Positions 16,481-27,425 of a stretch of 64,000 nt of DNA are shown piece after piece. The DNA comes from Celeribacter marinus. Its GTDB lineage: Bacteria > Pseudomonadota > Alphaproteobacteria > Rhodobacterales > Rhodobacteraceae. The stretch covers positions 2,308,932 to 2,372,931 of the forward strand of contig NZ_CP012023.1 of NCBI RefSeq assembly GCF_001308265.1, given 5' to 3'. The notes beneath the pieces are model-generated. The model was given only the letters and a program-made list of their open reading frames with translations. It had not been told where the DNA came from and did not search any database. Each line of letters starts with the position of its first letter. The stretch's first letter is position 1. The position numbers were made by a program, and so were the translations under genes.

Positions 16481-18182
16481 AGTACCGCTGTGCCATCGGC
16501 AGTTCGGTTGCTGGCTCACAGGTCAGTAACTCACCGTCAGCGCGCACCTCGTAGGTTTCTGGGTTAACCTCGATCTGCGGCTTATAGGTGTTCATCACCA
16601 TCGACGATTTGCCAATGGTGCGCGTGTTTTCGACCGCCACCGTGTCTTTGGCCAATCCCAATTGCGCGCCAATCCCGTCCGCCTGTGCGGCCCCAGACAC
16701 GAACAACACCGCCGAGCGCTCAACCGCGCGCCCCATCGACCCGAACATCGGACGGGTATAAACGGGTTGCGGCGTTGGAATGGACGCATTCGGGTCGCCC
16801 ATCTGCGCCACCGCGATCGAGCCACCTAACACGACCATTTCAGGCTTTACCCCAAAAAACGCAGGGTTCCACATCACCAGATCGGCACGTTTTCCGACCT
16901 CAAGCGATCCAATATGCGCGCTCATCCCATGCGCAATCGCGGGATTGATCGTGTATTTGGCAATGTAGCGCTTTACACGCACGTTGTCGTTGTCGCCCGT
17001 CTCCTGCGCCAAACGCCCGCGCTGTTTCTTCATCTTGTCAGCCGTTTGCCATGTGCGGATCAGCACCTCACCCACGCGCCCCATCGCCTGACTGTCCGAG
17101 GCGATGATCGAAAACGCGCCCATGTCGTGCAAGATGTCTTCGGCGGCAATCGTTTCCTTGCGAATACGACTTTCGGCAAAGGCCACATCCTCGGGGATGG
17201 ATTTGTCGAGGTGGTGACAGACCATGAGCATATCAAGGTGCTCTTCGAGTGTATTGATCGTGTAGGGGCGTGTCGGGTTGGTGGAGGACGGGATCACATG
17301 CTCCTCGCCCACAACCTTAATGATATCAGGGGCATGACCGCCGCCCGCGCCCTCGGTATGAAAGGCGTGAATGGTGCGCCCCTTCATCGCAGCAACCGTA
17401 TTCTCGACAAAGCCGCTTTCATTTAACGTATCGGTGTGGATCATCACTTGGACGTCCATGTCATCGGCTACAGACAGACAACAATCAATCGCGGCAGGTG
17501 TCGTTCCCCAATCCTCATGTAGCTTCATCGCGGCGGCCCCTGCGGTGATCATCTCGACCAAGGCTTGGGGTTGCGAGGCATTGCCCTTACCGGCCAGTGC
17601 GATGTTCATCGGCACGCCGTCAAGCGCTTGCAACATCCGCCCGATATGCCACGGACCGGGGGTACATGTCGTCGCAAGCGTACCATGCGCCGGACCGGTG
17701 CCACCGCCGAGCATGGTCGTCACTCCCGAATGCAGGGCATCGTCAATCTGTTGCGGGCAAATGAAATGGATATGACTGTCAAAGCCGCCAGCGGTGACAA
17801 TGCGCCCCTCACCCGCGATGACTTCGGTTCCCGGCCCCACAACGATACTGATGTTGGGTTGCGTATCGGGATTACCCGCCTTGCCAATCGCCGCGATACG
17901 TCCGCCACGCAGGCCAATGTCGGCCTTGAAAATGCCCGTGACGTCCACGATCAGCGCGTTGGTGATGACTGTATCCACAGCCCCCTGAGCGCGCGAAAAC
18001 TGGGACTGTCCCATGCCATCGCGGATCACTTTGCCGCCGCCGAATTTGACCTCTTCGCCATATGGCCCCGTGAGGTCGCGCTCGACCTCGATGATCAAAT
18101 CTGTATCGGCCAAGCGTACTTTGTCGCCAGTGGTCGGGCCAAACATATCGGCATAGGTCGCGCGGGAAATAAGTGCAGGCAT
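16470..18182 (-). CDS. ureC: urease subunit alpha
   Basis: The catalytic subunit hydrolyses urea to ammonia and carbamate in the cytoplasm. At 570 residues it is full length. Nickel ligands and catalytic residues are all present: H137 and H139 (SHIHF), carbamylated K220 ([10 protein letters not shown]), H249 (MIHTDTLNE), H275 ([16 protein letters not shown]), H323 and D363. The ATG at 18182 starts the conserved [20 protein letters not shown]. It follows the LprI-like gene by 11 bases in the ureDAB group. Its 3' end overlaps a convergent gene by 11 bases. Confidence 0.98.
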   Translation of the reverse strand: MPALISRATYADMFGPTTGDKVRLADTDLIIEVERDLTGPYGEEVKFGGGKVIRDGMGQSQFSRAQGAVDTVITNALIVDVTGIFKADIGLRGGRIAAIGKAGNPDTQPNISIVVGPGTEVIAGEGRIVTAGGFDSHIHFICPQQIDDALHSGVTTMLGGGTGPAHGTLATTCTPGPWHIGRMLQALDGVPMNIALAGKGNASQPQALVEMITAGAAAMKLHEDWGTTPAAIDCCLSVADDMDVQVMIHTDTLNESGFVENTVAAMKGRTIHAFHTEGAGGGHAPDIIKVVGEEHVIPSSTNPTRPYTINTLEEHLDMLMVCHHLDKSIPEDVAFAESRIRKETIAAEDILHDMGAFSIIASDSQAMGRVGEVLIRTWQTADKMKKQRGRLAQETGDNDNVRVKRYIAKYTINPAIAHGMSAHIGSLEVGKRADLVMWNPAFFGVKPEMVVLGGSIAVAQMGDPNASIPTPQPVYTRPMFGSMGRAVERSAVLFVSGAAQADGIGAQLGLAKDTVAVENTRTIGKSSMVMNTYKPQIEVNPETYEVRADGELLTCEPATELPMAQRYFMF

Positions 18183-18193
18183 GGTCGTCCCTC

Positions 18194-18577
18194 TCAATTC
18201 ATCTCGTAGACGGCGCGCATCTCTTCGGTGCGTTGGCGCGTCAGGTGTTCTTTGCATCCGTGGATGATTAGCGGCTGAATTGATCCGCCCTCATAGGCTG
18301 ATCCTTCGGCAATACAGGCGGCATCACGGTAGGGAATCCATGCGCGTTGCGCCGCACGAAGGGCATTGGCCGCCTCACCACTCCACCCTTTGGCGACATC
18401 CATCGCCCAGCCATAAGTATCGTTCAAATCCTCATCCGCAGCGATGTAGGCGCGCAACGCACAGTGGTTCATCTCATACTGATTAATCGCGTTTGAGCAG
18501 TCGATATCATCGGGTGTAGCCTGTTGCGCCGAGGCGGACCCCGCCACGACACACAGCGCGATCACACATGCCCGCAT
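18194..18577 (-). CDS. secreted LprI-like (DUF1311) protein between ureB and ureC
   Basis: A 127-residue protein with a signal peptide ([14 protein letters not shown]) and the LprI/DUF1311 pattern: cysteines spaced as C-S-N-A...C-A-L-R, a central [17 protein letters not shown], and a final Cys region [13 protein letters not shown]. Family members are periplasmic, and some inhibit lysozyme. The ATG at 18577 shares TGATG with the ureB stop, so it is coupled to the urease operon. Why an envelope protein sits between two urease subunit genes is unclear. Confidence 0.8.
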   Translation of the reverse strand: MRACVIALCVVAGSASAQQATPDDIDCSNAINQYEMNHCALRAYIAADEDLNDTYGWAMDVAKGWSGEAANALRAAQRAWIPYRDAACIAEGSAYEGGSIQPLIIHGCKEHLTRQRTEEMRAVYEMN

Positions 18578-18885
18578 CACGCCAATCCCCCCATAATCTT
18601 TGCGTTGAACCCGAACACTTCGCGGTTGCCAGAGAGTGGCACCAAATCGACCTCGCGAGTTTGACCGGGCTCAAAGCGTACGGCGGTGCCCGCCGCAATA
18701 TCAAGGCGCTGCCCCAAGGCCGCAGGGCGATCAAACGCCAGCGCCGTATTCGTCTCAAAAAAGTGGTAGTGACTGCCCACTTGCACGGGGCGATCCCCTG
18801 TATTGGCCACTGTAATGGTGGTTACGGGCGCGCCCCCGTTCAACTCGATGTCGCCCTCAGCGACGAAATACTCTCCGGGGATCAT
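18577..18885 (-). CDS. ureB: urease subunit beta
   Basis: A 102-residue structural subunit of urease. It has the conserved start [16 protein letters not shown], the motif [11 protein letters not shown] and the end [15 protein letters not shown]. It begins 10 bases after ureA and its stop overlaps the LprI-like start. A longer upstream frame exists but lacks conserved sequence. Confidence 0.96.
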   Translation of the reverse strand: MIPGEYFVAEGDIELNGGAPVTTITVANTGDRPVQVGSHYHFFETNTALAFDRPAALGQRLDIAAGTAVRFEPGQTREVDLVPLSGNREVFGFNAKIMGGLA

Positions 18886-18895
18886 AGGCGTCTCC

Positions 18896-19198
18896 TTAGC
18901 GAATGGGGTGATGAACGGTGACAAGTTTAGTGCCATCGGGGAACGTGGCCTCGACCTGCACATCGTGGATCATCTCCGAAATACCGTCCATGCATTGCGC
19001 CTTTGTCACCACATGCGCCGCCGCGTGCATCAAATCGGAGACCATCCGACCATCCCGCGCGCCCTCGACCACGAAATCGGTGATAAGCGCAATGGCCTCT
19101 GGGTGGTTGAGTTTCACACCGCGCTCCAGACGCCCGCGCGCCACCATAGCGGCAAGCGAAATCAACAGCTTGTCCTTTTCCCTCGGTGTCAGGTTCAT
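18896..19198 (-). CDS. ureA: urease subunit gamma
   Basis: A 100-residue structural subunit. It carries the family opening [20 protein letters not shown] and the block [21 protein letters not shown] and ends TVHHPIR, all standard. It lies 13 bases after ureD and 10 before ureB. Confidence 0.97.
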   Translation of the reverse strand: MNLTPREKDKLLISLAAMVARGRLERGVKLNHPEAIALITDFVVEGARDGRMVSDLMHAAAHVVTKAQCMDGISEMIHDVQVEATFPDGTKLVTVHHPIR

Positions 19199-19211
19199 CA
19201 GTCTTCCTTTT

Positions 19212-20048
19212 TCACAGTTGCCAAACACGCGGCAATGGCCCGTGTCGTAGATGGTCAAGTGCGCGGGCCACATAGCGGCGCAGCGGATATCCGTCGGCGG
19301 CCATCGCGCGAATAATCAATTTGCCGTTCCAGCCCGAAACACCCGCACTCACGCCCTCTTGGGTCAGGGATTTCAAACTGTCGGCGAGATCCTGTGCGCC
19401 TTGGGCGAACACGCCAATGGTCGCAATCGCACGCGCCCCGCCAAGCGTTACCGCATGATGACGCATCGCCAATGTGTCGGCGTCGAATTCAAGCGGCTCA
19501 AGATACTCAAGGCGTCCTGCGCGGTGCACCTCGCGGCGATCGCGAAACCGCAGGCTCTCTACCGTCTCGCCCATCGCGGCACGGCCCAACACAAGACTTT
19601 CGACAAAGACAAAGCGGCTATCGGCGGCAATCTGTGCGCGGGTCACCCGCGACAAGCGCGATTTGTCAAAGAGGATCGTCTCTTGCGGCAACCAGTCAAG
19701 CCGCGCGCCACATCCCGCTTTGAGCGAAATAGCCACCTCGGCGTCCGCGCCCTGCGCCACGCCGGCATAGGCGCGCTCGGCCGTTTGCGATGTGCCGACA
19801 AGTGCGCCGCCCGCCTCCACCTCCAACGTGTAATCAAGGCGATCACCGGCCGTGAGCCCGCCGGACGTATTCAAAAATACCACCTCAGGGACTGGCCCGT
19901 GGATCTTTGGCAGCATCGCCTTTGCCGACCCCGCCTGATACAAATCGCGCAGGCCAGTCGCTCCCATCACCACACGCGCAACGCCGCGCACCCGCTGCAT
20001 CGGAGCCGCGTGACGCGGGGCGTCAGATGTCAAATGAGAGTCGAGCAT
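19212..20048 (-). CDS. ureD: urease accessory protein UreD
   Basis: A 278-residue scaffold for nickel insertion that binds apo-urease and UreF. Family blocks are visible: [23 protein letters not shown] and [19 protein letters not shown] lies five bases before the ATG at 20048 and decides the start. It is the first gene of ureDAB-lprI-ureC; the 161-base gap to divergent pyrC must hold both promoters. Confidence 0.94.
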   Translation of the reverse strand: MLDSHLTSDAPRHAAPMQRVRGVARVVMGATGLRDLYQAGSAKAMLPKIHGPVPEVVFLNTSGGLTAGDRLDYTLEVEAGGALVGTSQTAERAYAGVAQGADAEVAISLKAGCGARLDWLPQETILFDKSRLSRVTRAQIAADSRFVFVESLVLGRAAMGETVESLRFRDRREVHRAGRLEYLEPLEFDADTLAMRHHAVTLGGARAIATIGVFAQGAQDLADSLKSLTQEGVSAGVSGWNGKLIIRAMAADGYPLRRYVARALDHLRHGPLPRVWQL

Positions 20049-20209
20049 TGGGCCTCCAGATTGCTCGCACGCTATCCCCGCGCGGCGACCGATCACAATG
20101 GGACGAGGCCATAGTTGCAGACGCCAAGGCGCATTTTTCGACCGCTTGCTCAAAAAATAGGCACAAAGCCCCACTAGCGCTTTTCTCGCGAACGCGGTAA
20201 GCGATAAGC

Positions 20210-21250
20210 ATGACCGATATACTCACGATCCGCCGCCCCGATGACTGGCACTTGCACTTGCGCGATGGCGCAATGCTTGAGGCCGTCTTGCCCGAAACAG
20301 CGCGCCATTTTGCCCGTGCCATCATCATGCCGAACCTTGTGCCCCCCGTGGTCACCAGTGCGGATGCGAGTGCGTACCGCGAACGCATTTTGGCCGCCGC
20401 ACCCGGCGTTGGCACGTTCGAGCCGCTGATGACGCTGTACCTCACCGAGGACACAGACGCCGATGACGTGGCCAGCGCGCACGCAAGCGGGTTGATCAAA
20501 GCTGTGAAGCTATACCCCGCCGGAGCCACCACAAATTCCGCCTCAGGCGTCGCGAACTTTGAAAACGTGCGCGCCGTGCTGGAAAAGATGGCCCAGATCG
20601 GATTGCCGTTGTGCATCCACGGCGAAGTTGTCACGCCTGACGTCGATATTTTCGACCGCGAGAAAGTGTTCATCGAGACCGTTCTCGATCCGATCCGCCG
20701 CGCAAACCCTGATCTCAAAGTGGTGATGGAACATATCACCACCAAAGACGGTGTGGATTACGCGCGCTCTGGCGGCAAAAACCTTGGTGCGACCATCACT
20801 ACGCATCACCTTGTGATCAACCGCAACCACATCCTCGTGGGCGGGATCAAACCGCATTACTATTGCCTGCCCGTGGCCAAACGCGAGACGCACCGTCTGG
20901 CTTTGGTCGAGGCGGCAACATCCGGCGACAGCACGTTCTTTCTTGGCACCGATAGTGCGCCGCATCTGGATGGGGCAAAAGAAACGGCCTGTGGCTGTGC
21001 GGGGTGTTTCACCGCGACCAACACAATGTCGATCCTTGCAGAAGTCTTTGAAAAAGAGGGCAAGCTCGACAGGTTGGAGGCCTTCACGTCGATGAACGGG
21101 CCGAATTTCTACGGGTTGCCGATCAATGAGACGACGATCACCCTGACAAAGGGTGACCCCGTGCCATATCCCGCCAAAATCACCACGCCAGACGGGCCAC
21201 TGACCCTGTTTGACCCGCAAATGCCGCTCCATTGGAGTATTGAGGCGTAA
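20210..21250 (+). CDS. pyrC: dihydroorotase
   Basis: This enzyme closes carbamoyl aspartate to dihydroorotate in pyrimidine synthesis. At 346 residues it is the E. coli-type enzyme. Metal ligands H14 and H16 (DWHLHLRDG), carbamylated K100 (AVKLYPAG), His in LCIHGEV and MEHITT, and the catalytic Asp in LGTDSAPH are present. It is followed 38 bases later by pyrE, the next-but-one step of the pathway. Confidence 0.97.
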   Translation: MTDILTIRRPDDWHLHLRDGAMLEAVLPETARHFARAIIMPNLVPPVVTSADASAYRERILAAAPGVGTFEPLMTLYLTEDTDADDVASAHASGLIKAVKLYPAGATTNSASGVANFENVRAVLEKMAQIGLPLCIHGEVVTPDVDIFDREKVFIETVLDPIRRANPDLKVVMEHITTKDGVDYARSGGKNLGATITTHHLVINRNHILVGGIKPHYYCLPVAKRETHRLALVEAATSGDSTFFLGTDSAPHLDGAKETACGCAGCFTATNTMSILAEVFEKEGKLDRLEAFTSMNGPNFYGLPINETTITLTKGDPVPYPAKITTPDGPLTLFDPQMPLHWSIEA

Positions 21251-21288
21251 CGCCTCTCGCGATCAAAGATTAGACCAAGGACCACACC

Positions 21289-21969
21289 ATGATCCCCTCC
21301 TCCTTTCCCGATAGCACCGAAATCGCCCGCCTGACTGCGCGGATGCTCCTTGAAATTGGTGCTGTCAATTTTCGCCCTGCCGATCCGTTTATCTTGGCCT
21401 CGGGTCTACCGTCCCCCACCTATATCGACTGTCGCAAGCTGATTTCGTATCCGCGTATCCGCTCGACCTTGATGGATTTCCTCACGGTCGAAACCATGCG
21501 CGTGGCGGGTTTTGAAGCCTTTGACAACATCGCCGGCGGAGAAACAGCGGGCATTCCGTTTGCAGCGCTTGTGGCGGAACGCATGGCCCTGCCGATGACC
21601 TATGTGCGCAAAAAGCCCAAAGGATACGGGCGCGGCGCGCGTATCGAGGGTGATATGTCCGAGGGTCAGCGCGTATTGTTGGTTGAGGATTTGACCACTG
21701 ATGGCGGATCAAAGCTATCGTTCGTTGATGCCATCCGCGACACGGGAGCGACATGCGCATGGACAGCCGTTATTTTCTATTACGGCATTTTCCCAGAGAC
21801 GGAAAAAACACTCGGCGACCACGGCGTTGGCCTGATTAGCCTGTGCACATGGTGGGACGTTTTGGCCGAGGCCAAGGCACAAGGATCATTTGACGCCGCC
21901 ACATTGGCCGAAGTCGAGAAATTCCTGAACGCACCGCGCGAATGGCAAGAGGCGAACAAGACATCCTAA
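21289..21969 (+). CDS. pyrE: orotate phosphoribosyltransferase
   Basis: Transfers phosphoribose from PRPP to orotate to give OMP. 226 residues. The PRPP loop [15 protein letters not shown] and the substrate segments [18 protein letters not shown] and [12 protein letters not shown] are present. AAGGA precedes the ATG. It probably shares a transcript with pyrC, closed by the hairpin at 21996-22021. Confidence 0.97.
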   Translation: MIPSSFPDSTEIARLTARMLLEIGAVNFRPADPFILASGLPSPTYIDCRKLISYPRIRSTLMDFLTVETMRVAGFEAFDNIAGGETAGIPFAALVAERMALPMTYVRKKPKGYGRGARIEGDMSEGQRVLLVEDLTTDGGSKLSFVDAIRDTGATCAWTAVIFYYGIFPETEKTLGDHGVGLISLCTWWDVLAEAKAQGSFDAATLAEVEKFLNAPREWQEANKTS

Positions 21970-21995
21970 GAGCAAAAGGATAGATCAAAAGAATG

Positions 21996-22021
21996 GCCGC
22001 GCTCGCCCGAGTGCGGCTTTT
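21996..22021 (+). terminator. terminator after pyrE
   Basis: Stem GCCGCGCTC (21996-22004), loop of four, GAGTGCGGC (22009-22017) with one G-T pair, then TTTT. Confidence 0.8.
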
Positions 22022-22069
22022 CCATTTGAGCACTTGGACTTAGCTCAATTCCGCACCCAGCGCGGCGAG

Positions 22070-22078
22070 TTATCCACA
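22070..22078 (+). promoter_or_regulatory. DnaA box upstream of dnaB
   Basis: TTATCCACA, identical to the strong DnaA-box consensus, 96 bases before the dnaB start in the gap after the pyrE terminator. A role in coordinating dnaB expression is inference. Confidence 0.5.
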
Positions 22079-22174
22079 AAACATACATTTTGAAACCGCG
22101 CGCGTAGACCGTTAAGACACGTCAACGCCGCGACACCTGCGAGTCGCGCAGTCACGAGATTTGGGGTAGGTACG

Positions 22175-23731
22175 ATGGACGATTACGCGGATATGGATCG
22201 GGGCGAGCCAGGCCCGATGGACCAAGGCGCACCAAGTCCCGCACCACAAACCGATGCCCCCGCCAAAGGGGCAATCATATCCTCCTATGCGGGTGCCGTC
22301 CCCCACAACATCGAGGCCGAACAACAGTTGCTTGGTGCGCTTTTGACCAACAACGAGGTCTACGACAAAATCGCGTCGATCATCACCAACGAACATTTTT
22401 ACGATCCGGTGCACCGCGACATTTTTGACAAAGCGGCCGAACGTATTTCGAAAAACATGCTCGCCTCTCCCGTAACGCTCAAGGCGTATATGGAAGACCA
22501 CGAGGGATTGCGTGAACTGGGCGGGCCGTCCTATTTGGCCAAACTCGCAGCATCCGCGATCTCGACCTATGCTGTGCGCGACTATGCGCAACTGATTTAC
22601 GATCTGTTCTTGCGCCGCCAGTTGATCGAGCTTGGCCATGAGATCGCGGGGGCCGCCACATCAGGCAGCGATACGCGTGACCCAACAGAGCAAATCGTCG
22701 CCGCCGAACAGCGCCTGTATTCACTGGCCGAACAAGGCAAAAGTGATACCGGGTTCCAGTCGTTTCTCTCTGCGGTCACTGAGGCCGTTCAATCAGCCAA
22801 CACTGCGTATGAACGCGGGGGCGGCATGGCCGGAATTGCCACGCAACTCTCTGATCTTGATCGAAAAATGGGCGGATTGCACAAATCCGACTTGATCATT
22901 TTGGCGGGGCGCCCATCGATGGGGAAAACCTCGCTGGCCACCAACATCGCCTACAACGTGGCCAAGACCTACAAAAAGGGCACGCTCCATGACGGCACAA
23001 TTGGCGCGGTCGAGGGCGGCGTTGTCGGCTTTTACTCGCTAGAGATGAGCGCCGAACAGTTGGCCGCGCGTATTTTGGCCGAAGCCTCCGAAATTTCGTC
23101 GCACAAAATCCGTCAGGGTGACATGACGGAGGATGAATTCCGCCGCTTTGTCGACGCCGCAAAGACGCTTGAATCCTGCCCGCTGTATATCGATGACACG
23201 CCTGCCCTACCCATCTCGCAATTGGCGGCGCGCGCGCGGCGCTTGCAACGGACGCACGGACTTGACGTGCTGATCGTCGACTACTTGCAACTGGTGCGCG
23301 GCACCGCCGCGACCCAAGGCAACCGCGTGCAAGAAATCGGTGAGATTTCGATGGGCCTCAAAGCGATTGCAAAGGAACTCAACGTTCCCGTCATCGCGCT
23401 GTCGCAGCTATCGCGGATGGTTGAAAGCCGTGAGGACAAACGCCCGCAACTCTCAGACCTTCGTGAATCCGGCTCGATCGAGCAAGACGCGGATGTGGTG
23501 ATGTTCGTGTTCCGTGAGGAGTATTATATCGAGCGCGAAAAGCCGTCCGATGATGATCCGAACTTTGCCGAATGGCAGGACAAAATGAACCGGCTGTACG
23601 GCAAGGCCGAGGTTATTTTGGGCAAGCAACGCCACGGCCCGATTGGGTCGGTGGGTCTTAGTTTCGAGGCGGAGTTTACCCGTTTTGGCAACCTCGCACA
23701 GCCATGGCAAGAACGTCCCGACGAGTATTAA
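22175..23731 (+). CDS. dnaB: replicative DNA helicase DnaB
   Basis: The hexameric helicase that unwinds DNA at the replication fork. 518 residues. An acidic Pro-rich N-terminal extension of about 40 residues precedes the N-terminal domain (PHNIEAEQQLLGALL). The RecA-like motor follows, with Walker A GRPSMGKT (residues 245-252), Walker B VLIVDYLQL and LSQLSR, and the arginine-finger region KQRHGPIG. Single copy in the window, with its own upstream gap containing a DnaA box. No intein is present. Confidence 0.97.
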   Translation: MDDYADMDRGEPGPMDQGAPSPAPQTDAPAKGAIISSYAGAVPHNIEAEQQLLGALLTNNEVYDKIASIITNEHFYDPVHRDIFDKAAERISKNMLASPVTLKAYMEDHEGLRELGGPSYLAKLAASAISTYAVRDYAQLIYDLFLRRQLIELGHEIAGAATSGSDTRDPTEQIVAAEQRLYSLAEQGKSDTGFQSFLSAVTEAVQSANTAYERGGGMAGIATQLSDLDRKMGGLHKSDLIILAGRPSMGKTSLATNIAYNVAKTYKKGTLHDGTIGAVEGGVVGFYSLEMSAEQLAARILAEASEISSHKIRQGDMTEDEFRRFVDAAKTLESCPLYIDDTPALPISQLAARARRLQRTHGLDVLIVDYLQLVRGTAATQGNRVQEIGEISMGLKAIAKELNVPVIALSQLSRMVESREDKRPQLSDLRESGSIEQDADVVMFVFREEYYIEREKPSDDDPNFAEWQDKMNRLYGKAEVILGKQRHGPIGSVGLSFEAEFTRFGNLAQPWQERPDEY

Positions 23732-23812
23732 ACTCCACACAAAGCGCAGCAGTTTCTGACGTGGGCGATTTTGGCTTGCGTCAGACCGTGAGCGGCGTCA
23801 AAACACACCCCC

Positions 23813-24853
23813 ATGGGTACATCTGTTTTACATATCGATCTGAATGCGCTGCGCGACAACTGGCGCGCCCTTGACGCGCTATCTGCTCCACACGTCGAAA
23901 CCGCTGCGGTGGTCAAGGCCAACGGATATGGCATAGGGTCGGCCAAAGCCGCACGCGCCTTGCAAAAAGCGGGCGTTAAGACCTTCTTTGTCGCCGCTGT
24001 CGAAGAGGGTGTGACACTACGAGAGGCCCTTGGCCCCGACCCTGAAATTTGTATCTTTGGCGGGCATATGGCGGGCGATACCGACATGATCGCGGATATG
24101 CATCTGACACCTATGCTCAATTCGCTTGAGCAAACCACGCGTCATTTTGAGGCCCTTGCTGGTCATCCGTTTGGCATTCAGTTGGACAGCGGCATGAACC
24201 GCCTCGGGATGGAGCCCGCCGAATGGGACGCGATAAAAGAGATCGTGATACAGGCGGGGCCGCGCCTTGTCATGAGCCATCTGGCCTGCGCCGATGAGCC
24301 TGATCATCCGATGAACGCCCAACAACTGGCGAGCTTTCGGGATATGACTGACGGGTTGCCTGTGCGGCGTGCATTGTCGGCTACGGGCGGCATTCTGCTT
24401 GGGGCAGACTACCATTTCGACCTCGTGCGACCCGGAATTGGCCTTTATGGCGGTTTGCCATTTGAGGACGCCAAACCCGTTGTGCGCGTTGAGTGCCCCG
24501 TGATCCAAATCCGCGATGTAGCGACAGGCGAAACCGCAGGCTACGGCAATGCATGGACAGCCGAGCGCCCCTCACGGATCGCAACAATTGCCGCAGGCTA
24601 TGCCGATGGTATTTTGCGGGCTATTTCCAACAATGCGGTTTTGTTTGAGGGCGACACCCCCTGTCCCCTCGTTGGTCGCGTCTCGATGGATTTGATCACC
24701 GTGGATGTGACCCACTTGCCCCACGCCCCTCGCTCGCTCGATCTGATATGTGCACATCAAACCGTGGACGAATTGGCGCTCAATGCGGACACCATCGGCT
24801 ATGAAATCCTGACGTCCCTCGGCGGGCGCTACGCGCGGCGATATATCGGATGA
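23813..24853 (+). CDS. alr: alanine racemase
   Basis: Makes D-alanine for the cell wall using PLP. 346 residues. The PLP lysine is K35 ([11 protein letters not shown]), the C-terminal catalytic tyrosine is in ETAGYGNAW, and [15 protein letters not shown] is the usual late block. Its stop overlaps the start of mlaE (ATGA), linking cell-wall precursor synthesis with outer-membrane lipid transport genes. Confidence 0.95.
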   Translation: MGTSVLHIDLNALRDNWRALDALSAPHVETAAVVKANGYGIGSAKAARALQKAGVKTFFVAAVEEGVTLREALGPDPEICIFGGHMAGDTDMIADMHLTPMLNSLEQTTRHFEALAGHPFGIQLDSGMNRLGMEPAEWDAIKEIVIQAGPRLVMSHLACADEPDHPMNAQQLASFRDMTDGLPVRRALSATGGILLGADYHFDLVRPGIGLYGGLPFEDAKPVVRVECPVIQIRDVATGETAGYGNAWTAERPSRIATIAAGYADGILRAISNNAVLFEGDTPCPLVGRVSMDLITVDVTHLPHAPRSLDLICAHQTVDELALNADTIGYEILTSLGGRYARRYIG

Positions 24854-25641
24854 CCCTGACCTTGATCACACGGCCCTTGGCGGGCTTGGGTGCGACTGTT
24901 TTGGGCGCATTGGCTCTCATCGGGCGGGTCACGTTGTTTGCCCTCTCCACTGCGCGTCACATTGTAACGCCGCCGTTTTATACCCGCGAGTTTTTGCACG
25001 CGCTGCTTCACATCGGCTATCTGTCGCTGCCTGTGGTGGGTCTAACCGCGTTCTTCACGGGTGGCGCATTGGCGTTGCAAATCTATGCAGGTGGTTCACG
25101 TTTTTCTGCCGAAGCGGTGGTGCCGCAAATTGTGGCGATCGGTATGGTGCGTGAACTTGGCCCTGTGCTTGTCGGTCTTATGGTTGCCGCACGTGTCACG
25201 GCATCTGTGGCCGCCGAAATAGCGACAATGAAAGTGACCGAACAGATCGACGCGCTTGTCACCCTGTCCACGCACCCGATGAAATACCTCACCGCACCAC
25301 GCGTTTTGGCGGGGCTGTTGACTGTGCCTATTTTGGTCGGCGTAGGTGATATTATCGGCATCTTTGGCGGCTGGCTGGTTGCGACGAAATCCCTCGACTT
25401 CAACGCGGTCACCTATCTGCGCAACACCATCGACTTTCTGGAAATGCCCGACATCGTGTCCTCGCTCGTCAAAGGCTCGGTTTTTGGCGGCATCGCCACG
25501 TTGATGGGCTGTTATTTCGGAATGGAATCGGGACGCGGCGCGCAGGGCGTGGGCCAAGCAACAAAGTCGTCCGTTGTCGCCGCCGCCGTTCTCATTCTGG
25601 CTGCAAACTTCCTCCTCACACAGGCGTTCTTTTCAGTATGA
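24850..25641 (+). CDS. mlaE: MlaE-type phospholipid ABC transporter permease
   Basis: A 263-residue inner-membrane permease of the DUF140/MlaE family. It has the long N-terminal helix, then [18 protein letters not shown], the conserved REIGP-like block [17 protein letters not shown] with [16 protein letters not shown], and a hydrophobic C-terminus. It overlaps alr and mlaF by 4 bases each. The system moves phospholipids between outer and inner membranes. No MlaD or MlaC gene is found next to it. Confidence 0.92.
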   Translation: MTLTLITRPLAGLGATVLGALALIGRVTLFALSTARHIVTPPFYTREFLHALLHIGYLSLPVVGLTAFFTGGALALQIYAGGSRFSAEAVVPQIVAIGMVRELGPVLVGLMVAARVTASVAAEIATMKVTEQIDALVTLSTHPMKYLTAPRVLAGLLTVPILVGVGDIIGIFGGWLVATKSLDFNAVTYLRNTIDFLEMPDIVSSLVKGSVFGGIATLMGCYFGMESGRGAQGVGQATKSSVVAAAVLILAANFLLTQAFFSV

Positions 25642-26387
25642 TAGAGTTAGAGAATGTCCATAAATCCTTTGGCTCCAAACAGATTTTGCGTGGGGTCAAC
25701 CTATCAGTCGAAAAGGGCGAGAGCCTTGTGATTATTGGCGGCTCGGGCATGGGCAAGTCGGTGACACTCAAATGCGTTCTTGGCCTCATTCAACCCGATC
25801 AGGGCATCATTCGTGTCAACGGTGAGGATGTGACGAAAACAGGCGACAGAGATGCGTTTTTAGCCCGCTTTGGGATGCTATTTCAGGGGGCAGCCCTGTT
25901 TGACAGTATGCCGGTTTGGCAAAACGTCGCGTTTCGCTTGCTGCGCGGGTCGCTCAAACGGCCCAAGGACGAGGCCAAAGAGATCGCGATTGAAAAGCTG
26001 CGGCGTGTTGGCCTCACACCCGATGTCGCAGAGTTGTTTCCCGCCGAATTGTCGGGCGGCATGCAAAAGCGTGTGGGCCTTGCCCGCGCCATTGCAACCG
26101 ATCCTGCGATCATCTTTTTCGATGAACCAACCACGGGCCTTGATCCGATCATGGCGGGCGTGATCAACGATTTGATCCGCGAGATCGTGGAGGAAATGGG
26201 CGCAACGGCGATGACCATCACACATGATATGACCTCGGTGCGCGCCATTGCCGATAAGGTTGCAATGTTGCACGCGGGAAAGATCCGGTGGTGTGGCCCT
26301 GTCTCGCAGATGGACACCGCCGACGATCCGTATCTGCATCAATTCATCACAGGGTCCGCTGACGGTCCGATCGAAACTGTCCGCTAA
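25638..26387 (+). CDS. mlaF: MlaF-type ABC transporter ATPase
   Basis: A 249-residue ATPase. Walker A is GGSGMGKS (residues 34-41), the signature is LSGGMQKRVGLARAI, Walker B is IIFFDEPTTGLDP, and the switch His is in THDM. The sequence matches MlaF rather than drug exporters. It is coupled to mlaE by ATGA. Confidence 0.93.
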   Translation: MIELENVHKSFGSKQILRGVNLSVEKGESLVIIGGSGMGKSVTLKCVLGLIQPDQGIIRVNGEDVTKTGDRDAFLARFGMLFQGAALFDSMPVWQNVAFRLLRGSLKRPKDEAKEIAIEKLRRVGLTPDVAELFPAELSGGMQKRVGLARAIATDPAIIFFDEPTTGLDPIMAGVINDLIREIVEEMGATAMTITHDMTSVRAIADKVAMLHAGKIRWCGPVSQMDTADDPYLHQFITGSADGPIETVR

Positions 26388-26432
26388 GTCACGCGGTGAC
26401 ATTGTAGGGGCGTTTCGGGGGCCGCGGCGGCT

Positions 26433-26457
26433 CTTTGTTTCCGTCTTGGAAACAAAG
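26433..26457. repeat. perfect hairpin after mlaF
   Basis: CTTTGTTTCC (26433-26442), five bases, GGAAACAAAG (26448-26457). No T-run follows on either strand, so it may protect or process the transcript end rather than terminate it. Confidence 0.5.
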
Positions 26458-26571
26458 GTTGAATTTACCTCATACCATTGAATTAATAGCACAAAAAACG
26501 CCGATTCAGACATTGATTTGTCGCAGATTCTCAACGAAAATTAACCCTGTTTGGTTTTAGGGGTAACGAGA

Positions 26572-27381
26572 ATGTCGGATGTACAGCCGAGCGACGATTG
26601 GGAAACCGGTCCGCTGCTTCAGCATATTTTTCAAACAATGACGATGTGGGGCGTGATCGCGGCGGCGGTGATGGCATGGGGCGCAGTTATTGCATCCGCA
26701 ACGCAGCTTTGGCCATGGATCGGTCTCGACATGCGGTTCGGCTCAGACACCGTTTTTGATGCGGGGCCGTACGTGCAAATCGGCATTGCGATCTTGCTCA
26801 CCGCGCTATGTACATACCTGCCAAGTGTGGCGCGGATGCTCTCGCTTGAGCGCTCGCACCGTAGGTTTTCTGTGACGATGGACGATGTGGTGCGCGCCTA
26901 TCAGATCAGTCACCGCTCGGATCGTGGGCGCGCCTTTGCTCTGTCGTCCGAATTTGACTCTGTGCGTGAACGCCTGTTGCACATGCGCGATCACCCAGAC
27001 CTGTCACGGTTGGAACCCGAGATTTTGGAACTGGCAGCTCAGATGTCACATACGACACGGAACTTTGCCGATTTGTATTCCGATGAACGCCTTGAGCGGG
27101 CACGCGCCTTTCTCAAAGAGCGCCAACACGAACTCAACGCGTTTCAAGAAAAACTCACAATGGCGCTGTCGGTCACCCAAGAGTTGCGACGCTGGCAAGA
27201 CGATGTCGAGGCATCCGAACGCGAAGCCAATCGCCAAATGGACGTGTTGGAAAAGGATCTGCGCGAGATTCTCCCTTCGCTTGGGTACGAGTTGGATGAT
27301 CCCGCGACCCTAACCGACGATGATCACAAGGTTGTCCCCCTCCAAGGCGCGACAAGCACCTCCAAAGAACGCAAAACCTGA
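26572..27381 (+). CDS. unknown membrane protein with a long coiled coil
   Basis: A 269-residue protein with two membrane helices (about residues 24-45 and 66-85), followed by an acidic and arginine-rich helical region (residues 95-240) with coiled-coil character (ARAFLKERQHELNAFQEKL; WQDDVEASEREANRQM). The ATG at 26572 was chosen over one seven codons earlier because of the purine-rich GGGGTAACGAGA before it. Roseobacter relatives are sometimes called DNA repair proteins, without visible support here. Confidence 0.55.
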   Translation: MSDVQPSDDWETGPLLQHIFQTMTMWGVIAAAVMAWGAVIASATQLWPWIGLDMRFGSDTVFDAGPYVQIGIAILLTALCTYLPSVARMLSLERSHRRFSVTMDDVVRAYQISHRSDRGRAFALSSEFDSVRERLLHMRDHPDLSRLEPEILELAAQMSHTTRNFADLYSDERLERARAFLKERQHELNAFQEKLTMALSVTQELRRWQDDVEASEREANRQMDVLEKDLREILPSLGYELDDPATLTDDDHKVVPLQGATSTSKERKT

Positions 27382-27425
27382 TATGCGGGCTTGAACTGGC
27401 GCGGCTCAAACGGCATCTGAAGAGG

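Noticed and set aside
26433..26457. Rho-independent terminator after mlaF
   Set aside because: The hairpin is perfect but no T-run follows on either strand, so I listed it only as a hairpin.
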